NCBI RefSeq assembly: GCF_003254395.2
Contig: NC_037644.1
Coordinates: forward strand, 12,338,586-12,402,585
Source: Apis mellifera
Lineage: Eukaryota; Arthropoda; Insecta; Hymenoptera; Apidae
Length of the DNA stretch: 64,000 bases
Reading direction: 5' to 3'
The notes under the pieces were generated by a model. The model searched no databases, had not been told where the DNA came from, and was given only the letters and a program-made list of their open reading frames with translations. Positions 38,047 through 50,971 of the stretch are shown in pieces (positions within the stretch are counted from its first letter, which is position 1; the number at the start of each line of letters is the position of its first letter). A program made the translations under genes and the position numbers.

Positions 38047-40120
38047 CGGCAATATATTAACTATATCATAAAATAACAAAGGCGCTGACAATATCATTTG
38101 AAGAAAAAGAAAAAGTAAATGATTGTAAAATCGTATTATGTTATACATTATTCATAAATACGATATTATTGTATATTAATATTGTTGCTTATATATATTA
38201 TATGTGTTACATATATCATATGCATTTTAAATGCATACATACATCACAATGGCAAATAAATAGCAATTTGCGAGAATTGAAGATTTGCCAGACAAACTTT
38301 CATTGGAGTGAACCAAATGACCTATTGTCACGCTTAATTCGAATAATTTAGAAGGCCTCGACCAAAGAGTCGAATTAATCTTCGGTTGTCCCAACTATAT
38401 TTCCAACGACATATCCTTTTCATCGTGTTCTTTTCTCATTATTAAAATTTCTTAAATAATTTCGTTTCATTGCAATTATATTTAAATATTTTCATTTTAA
38501 TATTTTTATTTGAAACAGATCTAATTAATTCACAAATAAATATTAATCTTTTTTGCTACCAATTGAATAATTATAATAATTTATTATATCGTATATTATT
38601 AACTTGTAATTTTTATTAAAATAGTAGTACTATCAATATACATGTGTCTTAATATACTTTAAATGTATATCACACTAAAAATTATAAAAAATATTTCTTA
38701 TATATTTCTTCTATAAATCTTGTTTATAAATTGTATTCTTTAAACTTTTAAAAAAATATTTATTTGAGTTAGTTTTAGTTATAATGAAAGAAAGTTGGAA
38801 CAATGGAGGAAATAAAATTCGATAAATTTTATAATTTTTTTTTAGATGTGTTTGACACATTCTGTTACATATATTACAACGTGAATGTATTAAAATAAAA
38901 ATTAATACTTTAGTAAAAGCATGCAAATACATGAGATCCAAGTATCTACGCAAGCACTATTGGATAGAGTGTTTGGAATGCATTAGGAAATGTGACTACG
39001 ACATGTTTAGACCATGTATAAATAGAAAAGGCTTCCCTTTTTTCTGTTTTTGTTAATTCTTAAAGGACGATGAACATACATAAATTATAATTATTTATTA
39101 TGAATATTTCAATAGAATATTTGTAAAAATTTAAAAAAAAAAGTATAAAAAAATTCTTTTATTTTTCATCTTTATTTTGATATCCTTGTTCGAATAATAT
39201 TTAGAATAAGGAAATAAAATATTTGAATTATTAAAATTGATAACAAAATTTAAAAAAATATACTCGTCCATTAAGTTCTAACAATAATATTGCATTAGAA
39301 TAATGCAAGTACGAAGAAATTATTAATATTGTTATTAATAAGAACGTTAATAAAACTGTTGTTACCAATGTACAGGTGTGTAAAATGAATAGATATGCAA
39401 AATATGTCAAACTTCTTTTTGGTAATTTATCAATATTAAATTTATTGATTCGTTTGAAATAATAGGACATTATGAGAAATTATAAAAATATAATGTCCAA
39501 TATGAATTTATTTATTAATAATCAATATCATTACACTCTTTTACGTTGTTTCAATGTTCTCGACAAAATATTTTATTTCAGACATAATATAGTGCAAATT
39601 ATCAATAATATAAATTATTGCGCTGTATTATTAAATACATTTATTATATATATTATATATATATATATATAATATATATTATAATTTATTTAATATTTTT
39701 TATTATTATAATATTTTAATATTATGATATTTTTCCTTATTATCAATTTCGAATATTATCTTTTTTTAATACTTCTATATTTTTTATATAAAGAATTTTG
39801 ATTTTTAATATTTTGTTTGTTATATTTTTATCGAAAATATACTTCATAAAAATAAAAAAAAATCGATTTTCAATATTATTGTCGAGAACGAAGATACATC
39901 GTTAAAGATGTCACATAGATATACCTGAATAAATAAAACTAATATAATCCATATCTGAAATTGTTAAGATTCACAAGAAAAATAATATGTGATAAACTAT
40001 ATATGTAAATGTCTATTTGAATTATATATAATTAATTATTCAAATTATTAATCCCCCAAATGGTGCGCGAGATCAGAAATCATCTTATTATACTGTATAA
40101 AAAGAAGAAAGAATATTGGT

Positions 40121-40194
<74 letters not shown>

Positions 40195-43100
40195 GTATAT
40201 ATATATATTTAGAGATTTGAGAAACATAAGACAAAAGAAGAAGATGGAATTGTAGTGATGCTTTGTTAATTTTATGTCCGCGACTCTTCAATAGATAGTA
40301 TTAATAAAAAAAAAAAAAGTGTCGCGTAATAATATAACTTAGTTTTTTGTGTAATTAATAAAAAAGCACTTTTGAACAACATATATCATATTAATTATAT
40401 AAATATATATAAATGTACGTATTTTCGGTAAAAAAAATTTCTCCGAGAGACTGAACATTGTAGAAGATCATCATTCAAAAAAATGGAATTTCGAATAGAG
40501 GAGATTCCTTCACGCGATTTTTGTAACATCGAGAACGAGATTCTCATTTAGAGAATCTGTTATCTCTTGTTAGATATAATTTTCACCACATTGCAATTAA
40601 TTTTCTCGATATTTTTATTTTAAATCGTAAAATAACGAAATGACACTTACTGTAAAAAAAAAGCTTGAGAAAATGTTCGATTATGAATAATTAAAAAAAG
40701 CGAAGAAAAAAAAATTTGTAAAATGAACTTGAATTTTAAAAATAGTTTTGATTCAAAGACATTTCATTTTTTTTAAAGCTTATCGGAGAAATCTTCATTG
40801 TTAATAACAAACATAATTAAAAAGCATTCCAAAAAAATATTTGTTTATTTTATATTTTTTCGCAAAATTAAAAAACAAATATGATCAAATTTCAGGAATA
40901 TTCATTACAATAACGAGATCCGAATAGACTTAAGAGTTATCGAGATTTATTTACTATTTATTTAATATTGAAACAAAAAGATATTGTTGCACATGATGTA
41001 TACACATAGCTGATTCGCACGCCGATAATATCTTCGATTTTTCATGAACCGCGAAAGTAGATGATATTGAGACTGTATTATTATCATATACTTTATTATT
41101 ATCCATGTGTATTCCAATGTCTCCTAAAATTTGAGATATAATAAAATTATATTGCGTTACATAAAACGATTCTTTGAAAAAAAAAAAAAAAATAGAGCAT
41201 ATTATTTTATATAATAACGTAACGAAATTATAAATTTTATCTTGTCGGATTTATTCATAGTAAATCGCAACTTATATGCAAGGTATTATGTTCCTTCGTT
41301 ACTCATACTATAGTTGACTTTAAATAATTTCAATAACACATTCCATGCCATATGAAGATGATAACTCATAGCATTGATTGAAAATTACATTATTTTTAAA
41401 GAAAATATTTTTCTTATAATATTAAATATATTTTAAAAAAGATGTGAAATATGAAAAAAGAATCTATATCGAGATAAATATAAAAATAATAACAAATTAT
41501 AATTTAAATAATATTATTCAAAGATATTATTTATAAAATTTGAAATTTTTAACAGCATAGAATGTGTTAAATATCTTTGCTCAACGTCTAAGTATTTCAT
41601 AAGATGTTTTCAGATTTTTATTTCACAAAATATATGAATAAAATATAATTTATTAGTTTTTGTGATATGATTAGATTTATCATTTCAGATATTATGTTGT
41701 ATGCTCTAAATATTTCTGAACACTCGTTATTTAGCTATTGTTCGCAAGCGTCTGCCAAAGCTCAAGCGAATTAATTTATTATTTTTCATTGTTTCATTAA
41801 AAAAATATTTTACAAATATATTGCAAAAATTGCATTTTCATAATAAATATAATAAACATTTTCTTAAATACAGGAAGCGATAACTCACGTCATTACTTTT
41901 ACATTTTTATTTTATATTATTGATTTTTATTGATTTATAATATAATTATTTCTATATGAAAAATCTTAAATGCCATATACTTTATAATTAAATATATTTG
42001 GAATAAGAAATATTCATATTTCGAGTCAAGTTTTACGAATCGGATATACACTTTTATTCTTTATTTCTTTATTTCTTGATATAAAAGAAAAAGAGAATAG
42101 CGAATTTACGATTAGATTTTGTTATATATGATAACATCGCGATCATATGATTAACATACATTGTACGAATGTTACGAGTTCTTATAGACAAAATACGTAT
42201 ATAACTATATAATCGTTGTTTTATTATGATATAATCCTTGTACATAATAAGTTTAAATATACAAACACATCTGATTCATTATGTGTACTTACTTATTAAT
42301 TTTCATATATATATTTACATCTCCTAATTTTTTATTGAAAAAAAATTCATTTCGATTTTTATTTTAATTATTAAAATTATATATATAAATTTTATAAAGT
42401 TATAATTTTTTATTATTATATTTTATTACTAAATATACTTCTGTATATTTTATTATTGTATAAAAAAAATAAATTCTTGAAATATTAATTTATTTACTGC
42501 AAAATGTCATTATTGTGAAAATGCATTCATATTTTGTTTTATCGTTTTTAAATTTAAATAAGATTTAAAAAAAAATTTAATTTAAATAAAAATAATATTA
42601 TATTGTAAATATTTAAGAACTAATCATTAAAATTTGTAAATATTTTTAATAAAAGAAAGAAATGATAAAAATTTATTATATTTGCAATTTATGATAAATT
42701 AAACATAATAATAAATTTTAATAAATATTCTTATTTTAATAAGAAAAAAAATTACAGAATACAAAATTATATATATTATATTATAATTTGGAAATAATAA
42801 TAAATAAATTTATTTATTTATATAGAATTTATTTTATTATATATAATACATTTTAAATTATTAAAAGAAATTTAATAATTAATTTCAATTATTAAAAATA
42901 TAAATAATTTAATTTTTTGATTTGAAAAAAATATAAATCAATTTAAAAATTAATATGTTCTTTGTGAATTATCTTAAATAATTGCTTTTTTTTAAATAAG
43001 ATATATTTTTTCTATTGCAATCATTGTATCATTATAATTAATATTTATATTTCAAAATGAAATTGTAGGATGCAATAAATATATTGCAAAATAAATATAC

Positions 43101-43500
43101 TACTCATAATTATAATTAATTGTATAATCAGTTTGATAATTTTTTATAAATAAATAAACTATATGATCATGATATATATATATATATTTTTTTTAATTTT
43201 TTGAACTAAATTTGTAAATTGTTCAAATATATTTGTAATGTGAAAATTTTTCGAATTTTTTTAATATTTATAATAATTTATAATAGCTGATATATGTAAA
43301 TTAAAAGTTTTTTAAAGTTTATCAAAGAAAGCTTTATTTTTTGATATTTAAATATTTATTTATTATATTTTAATATACGTTTTAACATATTGCAAATTAT
43401 TTTGTTGTTTTATGTATGTTTATTTCAAATATAGTGTATAAAAATCAAAATTATGGCAGAGTCTGAATACTTTTGTGAATCACACATATTTTTGTAAAAT
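38047..43500. other. Gene-poor AT-rich region with a few GC-richer islands
   Basis: No gene can be firmly supported. Islands of more complex sequence lie at about 38231-38410 and 38845-39055 and carry competing open frames on both strands. An (AT)n tract lies at 40123-40207. Short perfect inverted repeats include TTAATTCGA at 38334-38342 with TCGAATTAA at 38370-38378. Confidence 0.5.
39264..39470 (-). CDS. Possible first exon of an unannotated membrane protein
   Basis: A 69-codon frame from ATG at 39470 to a candidate donor (GTATAT) at 39263. It encodes a basic N-terminus (MSYYFKRINKFNIDKLPKR), then one strongly hydrophobic segment of about 30 residues, then HYSNAILLLELNGR. The Thr/Val/Ala/His content is unusual for a random AT-rich frame. 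Downstream exons are not established; nearby islands at 38231-38400 and 38946-39047 have open minus-strand frames that could belong. It may be chance. Confidence 0.2.
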
Positions 43501-43540
43501 AAATAGCCAGTTAGAAGAAGGACTCGGAATTTGTATAGCA

Positions 43541-43627
43541 GCTGATGTGTAAAGATGGCCAAGCTCAATACAAACAAATAGTGATCAGTGACGTGCTCAT
43601 TTTACGACTGACTCTGTACCTAGGGGG
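43541..43627 (+). promoter_or_regulatory. Probable 5'UTR exon and promoter of zinc-finger gene A
   Basis: A more complex, GC-richer block ends in a good donor (GGG then GTGAGTAAA at about 43627). It contains AAAGATGGCC, and the ATG within it opens an 8-codon upstream ORF that closes before the donor. The next acceptor is at 44071-44072, 39 bases before the start codon of the zinc-finger gene. The exon's 5' limit is not known. Confidence 0.45.
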
Positions 43628-44111
43628 TGAGTAAATTTAATTCACGTATATAATATTGATAAATAGTTTTGTTTTTCAATTATTTTAATATCTTTTAAGG
43701 ATATTTAAAATTTTCGAAAATATTTACTGCTAAGTGACACTTATCCTGACCTGCTCAATAAAATTTCTCATTACGATCTCATTTACGTTGAATTTACGAT
43801 AAAATTGTCTTCATATGTAAATTTTTTCAAATTGTTTTTCATATTCAAACTAATATGTTATTCACAATTTTATTAAAATCTTTTTAATAAATTATAAAAA
43901 TAAAATATTTTTATTCAGTTTTTTAAAATGGAAAAAAGAAACTCAATTTTTTAAATTATAAATGCAATTTTTTTTAATAAGATTATTAGTTGTTATTTTT
44001 TTAATTGTAATATATATTTTTATATTTATCATTATTTGTTGATTTTTTATTACATTATTTTTATATTTATAGGCAAATGATAAACAAATTTATTTTGTTA
44101 CACATTAAAAA

Positions 44112-45109
44112 ATGGCTTATGATACACGTAATATAAAATATTCATCTGAAATGCACAATCATCAACATAATCAACCTAATATAACTGGATATACATATTC
44201 TGGACATCCAGTACCACATGCTCAACATACAGATGAAAATAGAAATGAAAATAATTGTGGAAATAAGGAAACATGTTCTCAAATATCTCATCAATCTTCG
44301 GGTACACAGACAATTCAAAAAGTAGATGCAGCAACCATGACTGATCCATTACAAATAGATTTTAGACTTACTTCTGAGTATTTAGCACGATGTTCTAGTA
44401 CATTAGGTTTACCATATGTAACTAAATATGAAGAAAATAGCAATAATTCAACTCATAATTGTCAAGAAATTCGACCAAAAATTGAATTTGAAGTTGAACC
44501 ACAACATATCAATGGTAAATATAAAAAATTTTAAAAAATCTAATAGATCTAGAAAATATAAATTATGTGTATTTTGTTGAACTTTTTTTTATATCTTAAA
44601 GTATGTATTATAAATTTTGATATAAATATTTAATAATTTCAGGTATGTTAATTTATCATTGTCCAGAATGTGCATATAGATTTGAAGACAGAGAAGCGTT
44701 ACATGAACATTTAGAGGATCATAGACAACGACCCCACATCTGTGATATTTGTGGTGCAAGTTTAAAACGCAAAGAACATCTAGATCGTCATAAACAAGGA
44801 CATAATAAAGATAGGCCTTATCAGTGTAATATGTGTTGCAAAGCATTTAAACGCAATGAACATCTTGCACGTCATATGATTATTCACTCTGGTAGCAAAA
44901 ATCAAGTTTGTACAGAATGTGGCAAAGCTTTTTATAGAAAGGATCATTTAAAAAAGCACTTGCAAAGTCATAATAGTAGTAGAAATAAAAATCTAAATAG
45001 TTCACAAAATAATCAAAATAGTCATAATAATGGCGATGAAGGATTAAGTAGTTTTGCAATGATGATGAGACAAACTGGGCCACCTCCATTTTCTATTTTA
45101 AGAACTTAA
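44112..45109 (+). CDS. C2H2 zinc-finger protein, four fingers (paralogue A)
   Basis: Two coding exons, 44112-44514 and 44643-45109, total 870 bases, giving 289 residues. The N-terminal half is polar and His/Asn-rich, with SSGTQTIQKVDAATMTDPL; its TQT at residues 65-67 fits the core of an LC8 dynein light chain ligand. Four tandem C2H2 fingers occupy about residues 141-244: CPECAYRFEDREALHEHLEDH, CDICGASLKRKEHLDRHKQGH, CNMCCKAFKRNEHLARH and CTECGKAFYRKDHLKKH. A Ser/Asn-rich tail follows. Fingers 2-4 carry the R-x-E/D-H-L helix signature that favours G-rich DNA. The finger array is clearly paralogous to the genes at 55.7-57.1 and 60.6-62.6 kb, but the N-terminus differs. It is presumably a nuclear transcription factor; I cannot name a one-to-one orthologue. 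A 5'UTR intron is likely. An overlapping upstream ORF begins at 44077. Confidence 0.88.
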
Positions 45110-45242
45110 TACATTTTTATCTTATTAAAATTGTTTTATAATTTAGGCAATTTAAATTTAAGAGATTGATACAGCGAGCTTTATCAGAGACATTTTCATG
45201 ATATAACAGAATAGTTGTTAATTGTTCTGAATTTTGCAGTTA

Positions 45243-45281
<39 letters not shown>

Positions 45282-45290
45282 TACATATAT

Positions 45291-45351
<61 letters not shown>

Positions 45352-48300
45352 TATATTATATTATATTATATTATATTAATCTGAAAATGCTATTTACATG
45401 TAGCAAAAGAAGATAAACAGGCTCTAAAATAATTCTGTAAATTTTATATTTCTCTTTTTAATATGCTTCTAATATGCACAATATTCTTAAAGTAAGAATG
45501 TACCTGTTAAGAGCAGTTCTTTGAAATATAATATATATATTTAGATACTTTAAACAATTTTATTTAAAAAATATATTTATATAAATTATTTAAGAAGCTT
45601 TTATATATAAATTACAACTGGATATAAAAACCAGGTACTGTTATTTTTTTTTAATTTTTTAAAATAATGTTTGAAATATGGAAATAAGAAAAAATAGATT
45701 AATAATAGAATTTTTAGTTTCAAATTTAAAAAGAAGAAATATATCTTGTATTCTAAATTAAAGCCTTTGAAAAATCAGCTTTTAAATATTTTTTCTTTTA
45801 AGAAGAATATAAATTATAAATACTTTATAATGTAGTACATAAATAATTTTTTTTATGCTCAAGATATTAAAGAAAATATATATTTAAATTTATATATTTA
45901 TTATGTAAAAAGAGAATAAGAATACATGATTTTGTTTTCTGCTAAAATAACGGTATCAATCATCTTGGATCATGTGCCTAAGAGAAACAGCATAACATCT
46001 ATCTTTGCACGTATTTATGAAAAGGAAATATAAAATTAACATTAAAAATAGTTTATAATCAATAAAATACATTTTGTAGCTCTAACTGGAAAGGAACATT
46101 GCATAAAGTTATATACTTAACAAAAAGTAAAAAGATTTTAAAATAAAAAATAAATATTTTATATCTGTTATATTAATTATAATGTAATTTTTAGCTTTTC
46201 TCTTTTATTTATATATTTTTATTCTATATATTTTAAATTGTAAATATATAGTAAATATATTTGATTTTCTAATTTTTTAAAAATCTTAGCAATGTTCCTT
46301 AATATTTTTGATCTTGCAATGAATATAAAGATATGTTATGTTAAATAATTTAATATTACAGTTTTACATTGCGCGAATGTCAATGTATGTGTGCGTTTTA
46401 GTGCATGCGTGTGTTATATGCAAATGTATAAATACGCGTATAAATATGTGTAACATGTATTATAGTAATACATTATATATTATACGCATATTTACACATA
46501 AAATGTTACATCAAATTGCTCCTGTACATTATTTATATTTATCAAAAAAAACCGATCATATATATCGGCTTATTATGTAATGCTTCCAAGGTGTACATAA
46601 TCGGATATTATACAAAACATGGTTAAAAAAAATCAACGTTTTGTTATCAATTGTAGTAATTGCAATTAAACTAATAAATCATTATTACATAAAATTATAA
46701 ATTGTTGCAAATCAAATCATAATACTTCATAAGAAAAATCCTTATTTCACATGTATCTAAATACATGAAATCGAATTTCAAATCGTGTAATTTTTAACAT
46801 ATATATTTCTACTATATACTTATTTTATATATATATATTTTTGTATTTTTATTTTAGGAAATAAAGTTAATCAGATATCAAAACTTTGTTTTGATGCATA
46901 AATTTTACAAAGCAAATATAGACAAGAAAAATAAATAGTGGAGAAAGATAAAGATTGAGTAAAAATTCAAGAATTAATGCCATCTTGTAAGTGAAATACA
47001 AATATAGACAATAATAAAATAAAGCAATAAAAAAATAGAAATATGATAAAAATTCGTGAGTCATGCTCAGTTTCTAAAATGCACTAAATAAAACACAATA
47101 TAAATAAAAAATCAAATAATTAAAAAAAGATATAAATATTAGCTCTCTTAAATATCAAAAATATTTCTTCAAAAAATTATCTTTCCGAAAATATATAAGA
47201 GATGACGCTAACGATCAATTCTTATTTTATTTCTAACTTATTATTTGTTTTTCTTGTTATGTTTGAGTTTCATTTGCGACAATCTAGAGATGGCGCTGAT
47301 TCTAGAATTTTTACTTTATTTCTGTCTTTCTTTCACTATTCATTCTTTTTGTCTATATTTATCTTGGTATTATTATATAATAGGATAAAATAGAATATAC
47401 AAAATATAGATAATATAAATAAATAGGATAAAATCATAAAATTGGAAACAAAACATTTATATATTTCATCAAATTTTATTTATACGTATATCTATAGTAC
47501 GATATTTTAAATTCAAAAAAAAAAATGTTTTTTTTTTTAATTATATCCTGATACAGAATTGTGAATTCGAAAAATTTTTGCTATTAGAAAACTTTAATTT
47601 TATATTAAGAAAATATAATTAAAAAAAAATGACATTCAAAAGTTTTCTATTTATTTTAAGAATAAAAATTAAAATAAATTTATATATTATATATAATTTA
47701 TTAAGAATACGAATTTTTATCAATTTTACCAATTAAATCAAAATCACAATCTTTATTTTATAAATAATTATTAGGATGAGGAGAAAAAAGGAATTATGAA
47801 CAATAAAAATTAGCATATTTTTTTAGATGACTTTTCATACAATTAATATATATATATATATATAGATATATATTATATATAGGATATTACATAAAGCAGC
47901 ATTGGGAAATGTCCGAAAAAACGTTCACAAATTTTAAACTTCTATCCTCGCAACCTAAATTCGTCTGTCTGTATTTTTTTATATCTACATTCCTCATTTA
48001 TACGTTCCTCTTCTCATCTACTACATATACTTTGCTCTTTTCATTTGTCTCAAACTGCGTATCTCTTTCTTCGTTCTTACATTCCTGAAGATTAGATACA
48101 TGTTTCTTATGCATTCTATACAAAAATAAAACGCTGAGATCATCAGAGGGTTTGCATAGCTATACACAATTTCTTTTATTAGTTTTTTTTTTCTATTTTT
48201 TTTTTTCTTTCTGTTCTCTCTTTTGTTCTTTTTAATTTTCATCTGTTCTTTTACTTTTTGATTAATGACGAATGGTATTATTTTACTCTTTCCTTTGTAC

Positions 48301-50926
48301 CCTGGAAGACTGCGGTACAAATGTTTCGATGAGGAATAAACAAAGGAATAATAAATAAAGAAAAGGAATATGGTAGATTCGAACAAAAGATAACTCTTCT
48401 ACAAATATCCAAATAAAATAAATTTATAAATTCGACTTAATAATTTCCCTTTCTTCCTCTTTTATTATCTATCGGATGTCCGGAAAATCCACAACCAAAA
48501 ACACAATCTTAGATTTAAAAATGAATAATGAATGAATTTCGTTCGGAAAAAACATTGTTCATTGATGTTATGTCTACATTAAATGCTTCTTCTTTCTTTT
48601 TTTAATTTGAAGCTATTAATAACCGCAATTGTGGCAGTATCTATATACGCATTTTAAATATACGGTTTGTTACACTAAATAGTAAAAATATATGAAGAAC
48701 ATATCAAGATATTTAATAAATACATTTTGGAAACGAGAAAAATACAATTTAGTTTGAAATATCGTTCCCAAAATTTTAAGTTTTCACAAACTTAAGATAA
48801 ATCTTATTCTCATTAAGCTGCATTGAAATTAATTTTCAAAGTACTATTTGGTTTATATAAAATATTCGTCATTCACAATTTGGCTAGTTTATTACAAAAG
48901 TATATATACTTTGCTAATATTTGATCGGTCGCAATGTAAGGACCTTGCACTATTTCAAGTAATCTATAAAACGTCAGCCTTTACAGTCTCATAAAAAATT
49001 GTAAGAATATTTTTCTTACGGATCTTTAGTATTGCGTTTGTATTTAAGAAAAAAAGTTCTTTAAAAATTCCTTTTTAGATTAATTGTGTACACGATCTGT
49101 TGAAATCCTTTGCACTTATATTTCCAAATAAAAAACTATGATAATAAGAAAAAAAGAAAAAAAGAAAAAGAATGTGACTAAAAGAATATTAACAATATTC
49201 TCTCTTATATGTTTCTCTATTTTTTTAAAATGTAATTTTAAATTATTATTATTAATTTTAAAATCAAATATTTTAAATCTTCGACGTAAATTTAATCACA
49301 CAAAGAAAATAAGATTTACGAGTGCAAAGGATTAAAAGCATTATTATAACAATCCTAAAATATAATATTAAAAGAAAGGATAAAAAGAAAAATTAATCAT
49401 TTCGTTGCGTCGCGGACTCTCCGGCTACTCGGTAGATGTCTATTATACGCATAATGACTTATGTGCAATTGCGTACTTATTATATTCCTAGGCTATTGGA
49501 AAAAGAGGAGTTTAAATGCTTTGTACTATGTCGAGGAATTTGTATATCTTTCCATATTTTCCTTCTGTCGTTACTCGCCTGTTGTGCTGACGTCTTTGTT
49601 TGAAAAACCGGTAATCACATTTACGCACACGCGCACAGAGACTCACGCAAAAAACGCAGCACACATACATACACACACACACACACCATGTCCACAGGAC
49701 AAGCCGAGAAACTGAATCGTGGCAGCTGGATTCTTCGATAAAATATATATACGTAAGAACAGCGCCTATTGGTTCATGCAAAATTTCTCTCTTGTTTTAT
49801 GCTCTAGTTTCTCTATATTATCGTTTGTTCATCTATAATTTTTTTTTTTTAAAGATTTATTATGATTAATAATCGATTAAACTATATTTCTTTTCTTTGA
49901 TTTATGAAATAGGTAAACAATAATTTGATTTAAAGAAATTAATATTACAGGTTAAAAATACAAATTTTTCTCAGAATTTAAATATATAAATAACTTTTAA
50001 ATTTATATGCTGTGAAAAAAAAATAAAGTTAGATTATAAATCTAACTTTCATGTATAGTTATTCTAACTGCATCTGTTATATCTAAAATTAGTTAAATAA
50101 CATCAACATCTATTTAGTGAATTCTATAAAAAATTATTCATCTTTCGAGAAATCATTATTTTATTTTATTCGAAAATTGTGAATTTTTACTTGATATTCA
50201 TCTTAAATCTATCCTTCTTTCTTCTTTTTCTACTTTTTCAATTCTTGTATTTACAAAAAAAAAAAGTGCGCGAGAGAATGCTTCGACTCTGCTCTAAATA
50301 TAATGCGCGCATCTCAAGTTTCATTATTGTACTTTTTCCTCTCTCTTTCATGTCTTTACATTTTTGCATGAACCAACTGAAATTTGTAGCTCGCGCGTGA
50401 AGTGTAATTATTATTCTTCACAACGAGATTATTTTATTGAATCGAATTCGTTTTCGGCTCTATTCTGGATTAGTACAATTAAGTTTTTTTTTTTCGACAT
50501 TGCGTAGAAAAATATGGTTTTCATTGTCATCTTCATATCTCTCTCAGTGAATCGCGTTTGATTTATAACAAACTGTTATTTTTTAAATTTTTAGATTTTT
50601 TTTTTTCTTTATCTTCCCTGTTCGAGCAATTACATTTATGTCTGAAATTATGAATTTGTTGAAAATAATAAATTTTATTTATAAATCAATGCTCGAAATT
50701 GCATTTAAAATTATCCATTTATTATTGCATTTAAATTATATTAATTATAAATATAAAATAAGTGATTTTTAATGATGATACAGTTTTTAACAATTAAAGA
50801 ATATTAGGATATCATAAATAAAACATTTCATTTCGAGCAATGATTATTTTCAAATTTATTACAGAAATAGAGTTCGATTATCTAATCGTATCGCTGTAAA
50901 TAATAGTATACAAATGATACAAAAAA

Positions 50927-50971
<45 letters not shown>

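Noticed and set aside
48294..48321. Hairpin TTTGTACC/GGTACAAA containing TGGAAGACT, identical to the miR-7 seed region
   Set aside because: The stem is only 8 bp, the motif lies in the loop, and the sequence diverges from miR-7 after the seed. I take it as coincidence.
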